Source of the DNA: Mrakia gelida | Lineage: Eukaryota > Basidiomycota > Tremellomycetes > Cystofilobasidiales > Mrakiaceae | DNA length: 64,000 nt | Direction: 5' to 3' | Assembly (NCBI GenBank): GCA_024345305.1 | Contig: BRON01000005.1 | Coordinates: forward strand, 1,364,001-1,428,000 | Shown here: positions 1-12,900 of the stretch, piece by piece | Layout of the letters: every line of letters begins with the position of its first letter | Position numbering within the stretch: the stretch's first letter is position 1 | Program-made: the position numbers and the translations under genes | Notes under the pieces: generated by a model | Seen by the model: the letters and a program-made list of their open reading frames with translations, nothing else | The model's database searches: none | Told to the model about the DNA's origin: nothing

Positions 1-632
1 GCTCGTCTTTCAGCCCTCGGAGATCCGAGAGATGTAGAGAACGAAGCATGCATAGATAGGACATGCTGAGGAGACGAGAGAGAAAGGCCTATGGAAGTCC
101 AAGGAATCGAGACGCCGAGGGAAGGTCATCAAGCTGAGGTCAACGGATCCCAACGGCTCGCCGTTTGTTTTGAGAATTCCTGGACGCAAGTAGATAGCGC
201 CGTATAGAGCAGAAATTGGCGACGATATGACAAGCACAAACCAGATCTGAAGCCTCGACTACCGAGGAAGCTGAGGAGAGGACTGGAGAGCGACTGGCGA
301 GTCGAGAGAAGCGACGCGAGCGAACGAGAGTGAAACCTGGCCGACGAGAGAGCTGAATCAGTCGAAGCTTGAGTGCGCGTCCGGCTGAGAAGGGGACAGT
401 TACAGCTCTGTAAGCATACGGCGATGAGACTGATCTGTAAAGCGAGTCGATGGTTGCATGAGCTCAGCAGCGTGAAGCTGAGGGAGTGGACGAGGAGGGC
501 CGAACGAGATCTGCAAAAGTCGGATGAGGGAACCCGAGGAGGTTGGAAGTCAGTCCTTGGGGCGAAACACGCTCAACTCAACGTTGACCTCGTTCTTCGA
601 GGGGTGTACTCACAGGCTGAAGCTGCTCGTTC
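1..632. other. No recognised gene
   Basis: I see no recognisable gene here. A minus-strand open frame at 10-237 lacks an ATG and may be the edge of a gene outside the window, but its codon bias is only moderate. Confidence 0.4.
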
Positions 633-1246
633 TCAAATCGAGAAGGGCGACCGGGAGAAAAGGAGGCGGACGAGGAGGCTGCCGAGGATCGTCTGCTGAG
701 GGAATCGAGAGGACTGCGACAGCTGCTGAGCCTTCTGTTGAGCCTTCGAGGAAAACGAAGCGACCTGAGGCGATGATGGCGGCCAAGCGATGATGGTGTC
801 CAGGCAGCCGAGGAGGTGCGAGAAGGAGGGGGATGGCCATGAAGAGATGGAGGCGAGTGCGAGACGGGAGGGTCGAGGTCCAAGCGAATCGAGGAGAGGA
901 CGAGCGAGTCGAGACCTGAGCTTCTTGAGAGAGGCTTGTAGTATATGAACACAAGGATGGACAGTCAATGCCTCTCCGTGGTGTAAAACTGGGTGGTGGA
1001 TGTGGATAGGAGGAAAGGAAGGGAGAAGCTCACCAGGAGGGAGGAGGGCTCCCCTCGAAGCGTTCCAAGTGTCAGCAAGAGTTGTCCTTTCGATGCAGTG
1101 GCTGAGGTGATGACCTTGAGTAGCAGCTCCGAGACGGCTGTAGCTAGGGCTGGTTTGTCGAGCGAAGCGATGATCCGGATGTTGGTCGTCGAGGGCCAAA
1201 AGAAGATGGGGAGCTCGAATCGCTCGACACCTTCCCTCCCGCTCAA
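633..1246 (-). other. Possible minus-strand coding exons, unidentified
   Basis: Two stretches read as coding on the minus strand by third-position G/C bias. One is about 1034-1246, ending at a GTGAGC donor. The other is about 633-935, ending in a stop at 633. They can be joined in phase with an acceptor near 936. No start codon lies in the frame of the first stretch: a TGA sits just upstream, so the 5' part would have to be spliced from further upstream, which is the TFIIE beta locus. I do not recognise the product. It could be a decayed gene, an antisense transcript or a composition artefact, because the opposite strand is also open here. Confidence 0.25.
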
Positions 1247-1263
1247 CGCTCAGCACAGACGCC

Positions 1264-2683
1264 ATGGCTTCATCTTCTTCCTCGATTCCGGTCAAGCATG
1301 AGCTGCAGGACGGTGACCTCTCGGCAGACAGGAAGAAGAAGCAGAAGACGGGTGAGTCTGTAGAGTTCTATGGGGTTCTCTCTGCGAGCTCGAGCTCACA
1401 CCTCCTTCCTTCTTCCTCCCCTTCCCTTCCCCTTGCAGCCGTCGTCTACTCTCAGCCAACAGACACTGGTCGAGGAAACCACAGTAATACGAAGCTCGCT
1501 TATGCTGTTCAGGCTCTGAAGGTGCGCTCGCTTCTCTAACGAGCTGCTAGACGAGGGAGAAGGATGTCGTGAAGCTGACCTCGAGCTTCTCGCCACCACC
1601 TCTTCAACAGGACAGGAAGGGGAACCCAGCTCGAGCTGAAGATCTCTCGATGGAGATTGGATGGGAGGAACTTCAGTACGATCAGGCAGCTCAGGATCTA
1701 CTCAAGGAGCACGAAAAGATCAAGTTCGACGAGCGCACAAAGCTCTTCTCGTACAAGGTCAGCTCGACTCCTCGCCTTCCTTCCTTTCCTTCGCTCTCTT
1801 CCTTTCGCTGACACTCTCGTTCGTTTCTTTCGCCCAGGCCGACCATCAAATCTCGACTCCAGCCTCTCTCCTGGCGACCATCAAACTTCACAAGGACAAG
1901 TCCGGAGGAGTCTCGGTCAAATCGCTTCGAGAATCGTGGGCCGGATCGCAACAAGCACTCGAGGAGCTCATCAAGGAGGGAGACGTCCTGCCGATGAAGG
2001 TTGGAAAGGAGGGAAAGTACAGGCAGGTGTTCTGGAACGAGGTTGGGCTGGAGAGAGGTGGGAAGCAGGTTGATCAGGGTGTGTCTTCTTTCTCTTCAAG
2101 AGCTGGTCGAGTTTGAGCACGAAGGGCACCTGGAGAGTCGAAGCTGACGATCTCGTTTCCCTTTCTTCTGGTTCCCCTTCTTTGGTCTCCTCGACTCCAG
2201 AGTTCCGTGACGCCTGGCATGCCCTCCGAGTCCCAGCAGACATTGAACGAGCTTTGGACGAGAGTGAGTCCCCTCCTCTCGTCTCTTCGAGCCTGCCCTC
2301 CCTCACGCGTTGCTGATCCTTGTCGTTCCCTCCTTCTTCCCTCCCTCCAGGTGGTATCCGAGCCTCCGCCACGGAAGACTCAGATCGAGCTGTCACTGGG
2401 CCCAAGAAGAAGGGGAAGAAAGCTGGAGTCCGAAGAGTCAAGCTCACGAGTACGTTCTGCTTCCCCTCTCCCTCGAGTCCTGTCCCGACGACCATCTCTT
2501 CGATTTTCTTCCTCTGCCCCTCCCCTTCGCGACGGGAGTGATCTATCCATGCTGTCGTTCTCGCTGGATGCTGACTTTGCTCTTCTCTTCCCCTTCGAAA
2601 CAGATCTGCACATGGCCGAGCTCGGAGTCGATCTCTCGAAGGATCGTGTCGGTTCTGCTGGGACGGACAAGAAGAAGAAGTAA
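1264..2683 (+). CDS. TFA2: Transcription initiation factor IIE subunit beta
   Basis: Small subunit of TFIIE, which acts with TFIIE alpha and TFIIH at RNA polymerase II promoters. The first exon (1264 to about 1351) encodes a Ser-rich start and a KKKQK basic patch. A later exon reads KLFSYKADHQISTPASLL, then GVSVKSLRESW and ALEELIKEGDVL, which is the winged-helix core in the order expected for fungal TFIIE beta (FxYKP...LL...GVxxxEL...W...L..EG.IL). After two more introns the C-terminus is basic (GPKKKGKKAGVRRVKLT), then LHMAELGVDLSKD and a KKKK end, matching the family's C-terminal basic region. The ATG at 1264 is the first in frame and precedes a well-spliced exon. It sits in a CCATGG palindrome. 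The gene has at least six introns and converges on the GDP-mannose pyrophosphorylase gene. Confidence 0.85.
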
Positions 2684-3249
2684 CTTGCCTCGACGAGGCA
2701 CTCTGTCTTCTTCTCTCGTTTCTCGCTTTGCTTGACTTCGGTGAGCCTTGTTTCCCTCTCCTTCTCTTCCTTCTCCTCGTCGCGTCGCTGATCATCCCTT
2801 GCTTCCTCCATCCTTTTGCAGGCTTCACCGCCGCAGTTCCTTTCCACTTGCTACATAATGTCCCTCACGAACCCATCATTTCATGTCCTTTGCTCTACAC
2901 CTTCTATCGACTGTTTTGAGTCTCTCCTCGAGAGACGAGTTCGTCGCAACCATCGTCACGTCGCCTCCTTGTTTTCACCTCGAGGTTCTGATGTTCAGGA
3001 TCGAAAGAATGATGCCATACGTAAGCTTTGACTTTAGGTCGATTCGCTCGGTTTGCAATCTGAACTGACGCGTCCGCCTTCGACGTGAGGACGTTGATCC
3101 CTTTCGTTCTCGTTCTCATCTCCTCATCTCTCGCCCTTTTCCACGATTCAGAAGTCCATATCGCACCAAGAGCCGATCCCTTCATTCTAAAGCTAGCCTG
3201 CCCTACGTATATTATCGTTCTTGCTGGTCGTCGTTGTCGTCTGTCGCAA
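2684..3249. other. Convergent intergenic region
   Basis: Space between two convergent genes, presumably holding both 3' UTRs and terminators. It is pyrimidine-rich. I see no gene or repeat apart from one GACGCGTC palindrome at 3067-3074. Confidence 0.5.
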
Positions 3250-6171
3250 CTAAAGCAAGACCTCGTTCGCCGACGACTTGTGAAGGACCTTCTGAGGGAG
3301 GACGATGCATCTGCAGAGCGGGAAGAAAGAGGGAAGGAGGAAAGACGGTCAGTTTTCGAAGTCGAGGGAAGACGAGGAGAGAGAAGAGAGAGAGCGCGGG
3401 AGAGAGGAACGACGCGACGACGCGAGAACTCACGATCGAACGCAAACCTCCTTCGCGACGGTGACGTGGTCGGCTATGGGAAAATCCAAGCAAAATCCAA
3501 AGTATATGTCAGTTGGGTTGTTTCTCATCCTCTCGTCTGGTCTCTCAAGCGAGCCTCCAAGTCGACTCCTCGCGTCCTCGCTCCCCTCACGCCCTTCCCT
3601 CCTCAAGTCCTCTCCTCTCCCTCGAACTCACCCAAGATAGTAACCGTCTTCTTAGGCTTGACAGCCACGAGATCCTCAGGCTCTCCGGAAACTCGAGCCC
3701 AGGCTCCACTGCAGAACGAAGACGAAACAAGAACGACGGGCGAGTCAGTTCGAGCTGCTTTGTTCCTTCGAGCTCAACAAAGACGCCAAGAAGGTGAGAA
3801 CAAGGACGTACATCTTGCACCCAGCACCAACGATCGAGAAGATGACGACGGAGTTTTTCTGTCGAAACGCGAGAAGGGAAACGAGGTCAGCTCCAGAGCT
3901 CAACTTCGACGCGTCTCGTCTCTTCCTCCCCTCCTTCCCCTTCTTCCCCACCCATCCCGATCCCAACCCACCCCCTTCCCATACCTCTCCACCCCTCCAC
4001 TCGCACCCTCGCACCATCGCACGCTCACACCCCCTCTCTCACCCACTCGCTCCTGCGTCGCTTCGGCACTCACCTCCAAAACACTCCCCTCCAGCACAAT
4101 ACTCTCCAACACCCTCACTCCCTTACTCACAACCACATTCTTCCCAATCGACACGTTTGGACCAATCTTCGCGCTGGGATCGATCTGCGCACTGGGATCG
4201 ATGAAGACCGACCCGACGATTTCAGGTCTGTTGGGGTGGGGGTTGCCTTTGGTTGGAGGGGTGAGGAAGGAGGAAGGGGAGGTGGAGAGGTAGTGGGCGT
4301 TGGCGGGGAGGGCGGATCTACGGGAGGGAGGGGGTGGAGAGATCGAGGAGGGTGGGGAGGTCGGTCAGTGAGAAAGTGGGCAATCGAGAGCGAAGGAACG
4401 AAAGGTTCGCGACTCGAACGACACTCACCCAGCCGTCTTGATCTGCTGCCAGAAATCCTTGGTCTCGTAGACGTAGAGTTTCCTGTTGGCTGCGAGGCGA
4501 GTAATGACGTCTTGCTCGAGGTGGATGATGTCGTCGGGGTCCGAGGTCGGATCCTCGCTGATGAACGAAGAAGGGGAGGCACGCGTTAGGTTTTGAGAAG
4601 GAAGAACGAGGACGAGAAGGAGTTGGATTGAGACAGACTCACGCAGCGATCTTGCTCTTCTCTTCCATAGCGACTTTGATCTCGTCGAAGATGGACTTGT
4701 CGAAAAGGTAGACTCCGGTGTTGATCACTGTTAACATAGACGGAGGCGATCAGCTCGAGCTCGAAGTGGAAGACGCGCGGAGAGATAGGGAGAGCCAAGA
4801 AAGAAGAACGAACTGCTCGAGACCCAGGACTCAGGCTGTCAAATCACGACCCAGGAGGAAAACGAAACCCTTCGAATCAGCTTGGGTTGTTCTTCTTCTT
4901 GGACGGAGGCTGAGAGCAACGTGCGAGCAAACTAACCTTCTCGACGTAATGAATCGCCTGCTTGGTCTCGTTATCAACAACCATGACTCCGAACCTCTGC
5001 TCGGTTCCCTTGGGGACCTGCTTGCCGACGATGGTTCCTACTCCTCGGTGCTGCAAAGCAACCGCATCAAAACCAAGAACGCCAGGTCAGTCGTCGTTCA
5101 AACGAGCACGAAGAGCTCGAGCTCGCGCTTCGCTTCGGAGGGACGGATCGAGCTACTCACAGTTCCATGGAAAGCCTGCATCTCGCTCAAGGGGAAGGTG
5201 GAGCAGATGTCGGCGTTGAGGATGAAGATCTGCGAAAAGAGCGAAACGAGAAAGCGAGCACACCAAAGTCAGCGAAACGAGAGAACTCGCGAAGATGGTG
5301 AGCTCGACCCCTCCCTCCCTCCTTCAGCCCTCCCTCAACCCTTCTCCCCCCTCCCGACCCAGACCTCCCAAAGTTCGAAGTCCAGCTCACCTGATCAGGC
5401 TTCCCTCTCAGGATCGCATCTCGGACTGTTCCAGAACCCGACGCAAGCCAGCAAGAGAGTCAGCCCGTCGCTCGTCCGGATGCGGGGAAGGGGAGAGGAG
5501 GAGATGGGAAGCGAACGCCTCGCTCCTCCTCTCGTTCGCTCGTAGGAGGAAAGGGACTCACAGTGGTACAACCCTCCAGCAGTTCCCAAAGCTCTGAACT
5601 CTCGAAGGTAGCTGCCAAACCGCGAAGCAAAAGGAAAGAGAAGTCAGCGCTGAAGATCTCGTCCTTCGTGAACCTTCGCTCCTTCGTTCGTGCTAGCTCA
5701 CACCTCTCGCTCTCTCCCTCTCCTTCCCTTCTTCCCACAGCCCACCCTCCCACCCAGCAGGTTCTGGATTTGGTTTGGTTTGGCCGAGTTCGTACTCACT
5801 TTATCTGAACATTAGGGAACTCCCTCCTTGACTCTGCCAGGAACTGAGCGAGAACGGAATCCTCGTACACTCCGAGCAGGATGATCTCGTTCAACCCTTT
5901 CACTTTAGACAGGGCAGAAAGTTGGTGCCAGATCATGGCCTGCGGGCGAGAAACGGAGCGAAGCGACGAGCGAATGAGCAGCGTCAGCAAGAGCTCGTAC
6001 GCGAAAGGGTCGGACGAGCGAAAGAAGATTGAAAGGAAGGGCGAGTTGAGATGGATCGAAGCTCACCTTCCCAGCCAGCTCGAACAAAGGCTTGGGTTTG
6101 TCGAGCGAAAGAGGACGGAATCGAGTCCCTTTGGCGGGACCGCCGATGAGGATGACTCCTTTTGTGGACAT
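3250..6171 (-). CDS. Mannose-1-phosphate guanylyltransferase, alpha type (GMPPA-like)
   Basis: Nucleotidyltransferase-family protein of GDP-mannose supply for glycosylation, cytosolic. The first exon reads [19 protein letters not shown] and [10 protein letters not shown]. The [12 protein letters not shown] form of the activation loop is typical of the alpha (GMPPA) class rather than the catalytic beta class (GGYGTRLRPL). Later exons give [51 protein letters not shown] and [18 protein letters not shown] left-handed beta-helix hexapeptide region follows ([34 protein letters not shown]). The C-terminal exons encode [23 protein letters not shown] and a final [12 protein letters not shown] end at 3250. 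At least ten small introns interrupt it. The start at 6171 gives the canonical MSTKGVIL opening. In animals GMPPA is a regulatory partner of GMPPB. Whether this copy is catalytic cannot be read here. Confidence 0.85.
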
Positions 6172-6439
6172 GGCGTTGAGCTGAGGGAAGGGAAAGAAGG
6201 GTGGGCTGAAAGGGAAGGAGGGAGGAGGTTGGTTGGAGGGAGGGAGGGGAACGTGGCAGGCTGCGAGCGAGGTTTCAGAAAGCAAGGCATGTTTCGGAGT
6301 TTGGAATTGTATTGCTGTTGTTGTTGTTGTTGTTGTTGTTGTTGATCTTTTATTTTCGCTTTGGTGTTTCCTCAAATCGAGTGAGCAAGTCGAACAAAGA
6401 GACAAAGAAGCACGAAGGGGAATCGAATCGAATCCCAAC
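6172..6439 (-). promoter_or_regulatory. Upstream region of the GMPPA-like gene, with GTT microsatellite
   Basis: Short spacer between two minus-strand genes, so it should hold the 3' end of the YTP1-like transcript and the promoter and leader of the GMPPA-like gene. It carries a (GTT)n run at about 6314-6344. No TATA element is evident. Confidence 0.4.
6314..6344. repeat. (GTT)n trinucleotide microsatellite
   Basis: About ten uninterrupted GTT units, roughly 145 bases upstream of the start codon of the minus-strand GMPPA-like gene. On that strand it reads as an AAC run. Confidence 0.9.
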
Positions 6440-9391
6440 TCAACTCCTCCCCCCGCTCCTCCCTCTTCCTCCCCTCCCCTCCATCTCCTCCTCAAAACTA
6501 TCCACGCCCCTCCCTCTCCCTCCCACCCCATCATCTACATCCAGTGCATCCCCATCGTCTTCAAGCTCGTACTCCTCCGCCCCTTCCCCATCACCCCCTG
6601 CTCGTCTCCTCAGCGCCTGATACCCTCCCGGCAAGATCGATCCCTCCGAATCCTTGAACCCGTTCTTCGAGGTCGGGTTGACGCCGAAGGTTGGAGAAGT
6701 GTAGGCTGAGATGAGAGCGAGAACGATGAGGTAGATGAGGAAGGAGAGGGAGAACATTACTGCGAGGGAGAATCGAGAGAGGAGAGGGAGAGGTCAGAGT
6801 TGGGTTGGGTTTGGGATGGGAAGGTGAGGAGAGGGTTTGAACTGGACGTACTGAGCATGTAGGTCACGCCGTCCAGACCGGAGTCGTCGACGGCTTTGAG
6901 TTCTTCGTCGGTGGCGGAGAGGAAGATGCATCTGTTCGACGAGGAGGGAAAGAAGAGGGAAGGTTAGTTCGGAGGCGCGTCGAGAGAGAAGGCAGGGAAG
7001 AGACGAACCCTACTAGGACGAGAAGATAAGGCTTCTCTCGCAGAACGCGATTTGAGGAGAAAGGGAAAGGAGAAAGTCAGCGAAAGGTCTTGACGAACAC
7101 AAGATAAAGAGAACCTCGACGCGTCTTCCAATCACTCACATAGAGATGCTGCCATCCTCTCACACCCTCTCCATCCGGTCCTTCCCCACTGGGTTGGTCT
7201 TTGAGAACAAAGAAGATCTCAATAGCTCGGACGATTCCTGCTGTTCCCAACGCGTATCTGTTTCGAGACGACCGGAACGAGAAGTCAGTGACCGAGCAAG
7301 CGAAACGAAGCGAAGGAGAGAAAAGGGAGGCGAGCGTACCCAAGGATCTTATGCACCATGGACGAGATCATCATCTTCTGCACATGTCCTCCGAAAGCGT
7401 AGCCTGTCATGATGAAGCTGCAGCAGACGCAAAGGAATGGAATGGAAGAGGATGAGAGAGTCAGAACGAAGTCGACGAGCGAGAAGAGACGCGAGAAGGA
7501 GAGGGAGGGAGGAACGAACACCATAGCAGGAACGAAGTTCCTCTTCCCAGTCCAGGAGATGAAAACTCCCAAGGATCCTCCTGCCCACCAGAGAAGTCCG
7601 AGAGCGGTATGTTGGAGGTCTGACGAAGATGAAACGAACGACGGATCAGACGCGTCCGTTCGAAAGAAATCGAATCAAGGAAGAAAGAGCAACGAGGCAC
7701 GACGACGAACCCTTATGAGACCATCCGTCCGAGTGTCGCATGGAGAACGTGTTGATGATTCCGAAGGTCATGATCATCAACGAGTCCTGTGAAAGAAACG
7801 AGGGACGAGGCGAAGAAAGTCAGGACGAGCCTCGACGAGTCGACGAACGAGATGGGAAGAAGACACGACTCACGTAGAACTCTTGAGGTTTCCCTCGTCG
7901 AGCTATCCAACCTGTTCCGGCGTACATGGCGATCTAAAGAAGACGGATCAGCCTTCGTATTCGATTTGAGTCGAAGAGTCGAACGAGGAGAACTCACCGT
8001 CAGCAGCGTTCCGTAGAGGATGAAGGAGAGACCGAAGGTGTGGTGAGCGTAACACTGCATGGCCTCTTCTCCGAGGCAGAGTCCTGCATAGGTTTGGACT
8101 CCGAAGAGCATTTGCGTCCAACCTGAGGGAGGGAGGGAGGGAAGAAAGAGGGTGTCGAAGTAAGCTTCTTCGGCGAGGTGACGAGATATCGACGCGCTTC
8201 GAGGAAGACACGCCGATATGGGGAAATGGGTCTACTCTTGTCGAGGCTTAGAGGTTAGGAGCGAAGACGAGAGAAAAGAACGAGCGCTCACCAACGAGAG
8301 GATACAGCCGTCCGAGATATCCATGGATCCGCACGACGACCGAGCGAAGACGAGGAAGATGTGTCTTCAGATAAGCTCCAGAAGCCGACTGAACGACGAG
8401 CATGAGTACGATGACCCAAGCCATGGGTGAATCTGAGGTCGAGAAACAAGAGACGAGACGAAAGTCAGCGGACAGACGACGCGTCGTCGTTGACTCGCTC
8501 GGAGCGCGTAAAAGGAGATACGAGACGCAAATCACTCACGGACTGTCTTCGGATACTCCCTACCACCGTGGTGATGACCTAAGATGTAGCCTGCGCTGGA
8601 TAGAACGAGAGTGGTCGACTGGAGGAAAGAAGCGGACGAGAGCGATCGGTCAGCTCGTCCTTGCGGAAAAGAGAAGCTCCGTATTCGAGGAAAAGGAACA
8701 GGATGGGTGTGAGAGGAAGACTGACCTGTAACGGGACGTGCCACCGCGATTTTCTACAAGGAGCAGATGGGATGAGAGAAAAGATCAGGGAAGGAAGCGC
8801 GTCAGCGAGAAAAAGGTGAGCTCGGTCGAGTGAAGGAAGGAAGCGCTGAAAGTGCCACCCTTCCTCTGAGTTTCAACGGAGACGAAGCAGCTGGTACGCT
8901 CCTCTGCCCTTCCGCTGCTACTTCTCGTCTCAGCTCCCAGAAAGGTCGCGGTTTGGCCCTCGAGAAGGCGAACCCTCCAATCCGCTGCTCTCGAGCTCAC
9001 TCCCTCCTCCTTTCCTCCGACCTCACGTCACTCCTGCCGTGAGCTCTCCCTGCTCTCCCTCGCCTCCCCAAGAGCTCATACTTGAATGAAGCCAGCTGTA
9101 TGGCCACCTGATCATCCCTCTGATTTTTCTACTCCAGAATTTACCAGGAAAGACGAGGAGAGCTCGCCGAAGATAGCTTCCCTCCCTCTCTCACCTCGCA
9201 GCTCAACCTCCCTCCCTTCGTTTCCTTTCCTTCCGTTGCTCCCTAGGGACTCACTTGATACCGAAGACCATTCCTAACGGGAAGAGGATACACCAAGAGA
9301 GGGTCTGGACTGCGATGTGAATCCATATGAGCGTTCCAGCTGGTTCGGAGGTGTCAACGACCGTGACATGGTGCTCGTGTCGAGAGTCCAT
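6440..9391 (-). CDS. YTP1-like polytopic membrane protein
   Basis: Fungal YTP1 family, with cytochrome b561-like helices in the N-terminal part (DUF2427) followed by a YTP1 C-terminal domain. Exons in order: [20 protein letters not shown] with [15 protein letters not shown], then [17 protein letters not shown] (the conserved His-rich loop), then [20 protein letters not shown] and [20 protein letters not shown]. Next come [36 protein letters not shown], a [14 protein letters not shown] helix, [20 protein letters not shown], and a last helix [18 protein letters not shown] with an acidic cytosolic tail ending at 6440. His pairs in the helices suggest haem or metal binding by analogy with b561, but this is not proven for the family. 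The ATG at 9391 leaves no signal peptide, although family members often have one, so an upstream exon may be missing. The first intron (about 8758-9254) is unusually long. It shares a divergent promoter with the CaaX protein gene. Confidence 0.75.
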
Positions 9392-9917
9392 CGAGGGCGA
9401 GCGGAGGGGGAGGAGGAGGGAGGGTTTCTTGGGAGCAGGAGCAGAGACGAGTTGATGGAGTGGGAGAAAGAGAGAGTGATGTTAGAAGTCGCTTCGATGA
9501 GGCGAAGTTGGGTTGGTGAGCGTTGAAAGAGAAGGAAGGAGCTGAAGGAGAGCTCGAGAGGTCGCGCGCATCGGACCAAGGAGAGAGGTCTGTTTTCGTT
9601 GGCCTGGGGGTTGATTTTTCTTTCTTGACTTCGAGTAAGGTTTCCCAAACAAAGGAAGATAAGCCATAAGAGTGAGACCTTAGGTTTGTCCCAAAGTGGA
9701 TGAAGAATTTACCTCTCTCTCGCATCCGGTTTCTCGATCCCCTTCGTGTGTCGCTCGGTTCGTTTCAGAGGACCTCAACCTCTTCTCTCCCTCTCTCTCT
9801 TTGGCTCGCTCTCTCCCTTCCCTCCCCCACCCCACCCCCTCCCTTGTTCCTCCCCCTCCCATCTCCTCATCCCACTCGCATCACTCCAGCCTTTGGAGGA
9901 AGGAATCTTTGGCATCC
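9392..9917. promoter_or_regulatory. Divergent promoter region, CT-rich
   Basis: Lies between the divergently transcribed YTP1-like and CaaX protein genes. A strong C/T tract runs from about 9770 to 9890 on the + strand, as expected for a leader of the plus-strand gene. No recognised site was found. Confidence 0.45.
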
Positions 9918-12900
9918 ATGGCTGCCACTCTGAATCGTCAGGTTGAGCACGATCTAGGGTCGTCGTCGAGAGGGGAAGGACCAGGAGTGGGGGCTGAGAG
10001 AAGGAATCAAGACGTTAGCTGGGATGACGAAGTAGTACCTACCTTGAGGAAGAGTGAGTCCTTTCGTCTATCTTGCTTCTCGTGGATGTGGTGTTGAGGA
10101 AGATGGTGACGAAGGGAGGCTGGGAGGAGGAGGAGCTGAGGGAGGGGGTGATGGGCCACGAACAAAGGGCTTGCTCAGGCAGTCCTATCGATTCTCGAGC
10201 CTCTTCTTCCTTTCTGGTGGTCATACTGAAAGGGTAGCTGACCTCTGGAGCCAATGCTGGCTTTCGCATCCGCTTTTGATAAGCTGGAGGGAGCAGGAAC
10301 GCTTCTCCCTTCCGCGGAAGCTCACCTCTGGGAGGGAGCTCGTACGTTCGACGGGCGAAACTTTGGCAGCTCCCTCCAACATCCCCACTCTACCTCTCAA
10401 TATCATCAGCTCGAGAATTCGCACCCTCACCCACAGGAATGTCACCTTTCCTGCTGGCGCTCGTCTTCGAGCTGTCAAAGGAGCAGGAGGGGCAGGCGTT
10501 CTCCGACTCCGACTTTCCCTCCCTCCTCGACCCTCGCGCTTCTCATCTCTTCAAAAACTGAGCAGATCTCGTTTTTTCGCTTTTCAGGGCTGGAATCTGA
10601 ATCGGCCTTCCTATCGAAACGGCTCTCGAATCCCAAACCTATCACCATCCCTCACTCTTCCTCCTCCAACAACTCACACGCCTCCCCGTCCGACTACCAA
10701 GCTCATCAATGGCATCGTCCGACACCACAACACCACAACTACCGCTCATCCGAAGACTACAACCACACCCCACCACCAGCACCAGCATCAGCTCCACTTT
10801 CAGTCTCTCCACTCGGTCGCAGCCCAACAGCAGCTTCCAAGATTCCAGTCCCGTCGCGAGCTCGAAGGAAGGACGGCGAGGACGTCTTCTTCCCCAGGTC
10901 GGACGAGGAGGAGCTCGGAGGGAGGTTCATGGGAGATAGCAGTAGTGGAGGAGAGGCTGGAGGACGGGAAGGGAGTGGAAGTCCAACGTCGATGCGGGAC
11001 GGACCTCGAAGTCGAACCAAGTCCACCCCTCTCGCTTTCTCAAAACAGCCAGTTCAAGCCAACTCGTCTCCTTCCTCCTCTCAACCATGGGCCTCGGACT
11101 CGTACGCCATACCCCCAGTCCCTCCGATATACGACGTCTCTCCCTCAGAACGTCATCTGGATCTCCCTCCCAATCGATACAACAAATCTCGAACTCCCTC
11201 ACCCACCGACCACTTCGCCGCTAACGCGTCCTCTGGATCCAACACTTCCTCTCCTTCATTATCACCCAAAGTTCGCACGGTAGCCCTCCCTTATCCTCCG
11301 ACTCGGATTCCCGCTCCCACGACGAGATCGCGGTCAGGCTCAACCTCTTCCAACAACAGACTCCTCTTCGCCACCAACGCGTCTCCTTCCCAACCTCTCC
11401 CTCGCTCCACCTCCAACTCTTCATCCCTCTATCCCGACAACTCTCCCATCCTCATGAGCGACGACGATCCATGGTCCGAAACGGAGGTCATCAGGTCGGA
11501 TAGGATGATCAGAGACGAGGTCGCGCCGTTCAGAATCCTCTCACCGGAGCTCGTCGTTCCAGGAGCAGGAGGTCGACTCGAGCTCGGGAAGGTCGACACC
11601 TTCACCGAGCGGGAGCTTTTCAGGCAGACAGGAAGCGGAGGAGGTCGAAAGGAGATGCTGGAGATTGCGATGATGGGTCACGCGCCGACGAACGGAGGAG
11701 GAGGAGAGGAGGAGTTCGGGATGATGAACGGAGTTCAACGATCTGGTTCAGGGATCAACACCACCAACTCACCCTCGCCGCCAGGTCCCAACGGAGTCTC
11801 GGAAGGTCGTCGGCGCGTCACCAGTACAGCAGGCATTCACGGTCGATCCACCTCCTCGTCTTCCTCCGCTCGAAACACTCCCAACGGTCGACAACCAATT
11901 CGAACCACGACTCCTCAGTCTCGCAAATCTTCATCCCCAGGTCCCATCGCTTCTCTTGAACCTCCCAAGATCCAACCTCGGACACCCCGAACGTCGACGA
12001 CGACTCGACCGACTCCTGGAGCGAGGAAACCTTCGTCAGGTCCGAGATCGCTGCCGAAATCTCAGTCGGATACGGTTCGCGCACCGACGCCGGAGGACGA
12101 TGAGTTCGGAGGATACAGGATGAGCATGTTCGGACCCGATTCGGTTCCGCCGACGAGTAGTGAACGAGGAGGAGCGTTGAACTGGGACGATAACATCTTG
12201 CCGAGTGAGTCTTCTCGCTCTTCTTTCGACGCGTCTCGTCGTTCTTCTCGCTTCACCGTTCCCTCTCTCGCTTCTCTCGAGCCTTACTGACTTGACCGTC
12301 TCTTTCTTCGCCTCTCAGCCGTCCGGAAGAAGCAGATGACCCCGAATCCGCTGGACAAGTGGGAGGAGATGGGACCTGTCCAAGGCTCGCCTCTGCACGG
12401 GAAGGATCGATGGGCGAACGGTACCGAGCTCCCTCCGCTTGCGGGTGGCAGACCTGTGGAGAATGGAGTGGGACAGAACGGAGAGGGTCGGAGCGGGGGC
12501 AACGACTACGACGAGGAGAGGATGGATGGGGTGGAGGAAGCACCGCCGGTGAGTGCTCGCGTCTCGTTTCGCTTGGACTCCTCGTTTCTCTCTTCCAGAA
12601 CGTCGAAGCTGACGATCTCGCGTCTTTCATCCCGTCTCAGGCTCCTGGAACCTTTGGTTACGAGTGCGTGTCCCTTCTCTCTCGAACTCTCTCGTCCTCG
12701 CTTGTCTCGACGGTCCGTCGAGCATCGCTGACCGCTGACCTCTCTTCCTTCTCTCCCCTCCTTCCCCTTTTTTCTTCCTCAGCGCATCGAAACGGAAACC
12801 ACCTCCAACAGACGACTCCACCCCGACTCGTCCACCTCCTCTCCACCTCGCCAACTCGAACAACCAGCTCCAACCTCCTCGCTCTCGCACGAACAGCAAC

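Noticed and set aside
633..1295. Single 220-codon minus-strand open frame
   Set aside because: Its first half is in a frame with poor codon bias. The better-biased frame there is different and spliced, so the continuous ORF is not taken as a gene.
3085..4293. 402-codon plus-strand open frame
   Set aside because: It lies over the well-supported minus-strand GMPPA-like exons, has unusual Arg/Glu composition and no domain.
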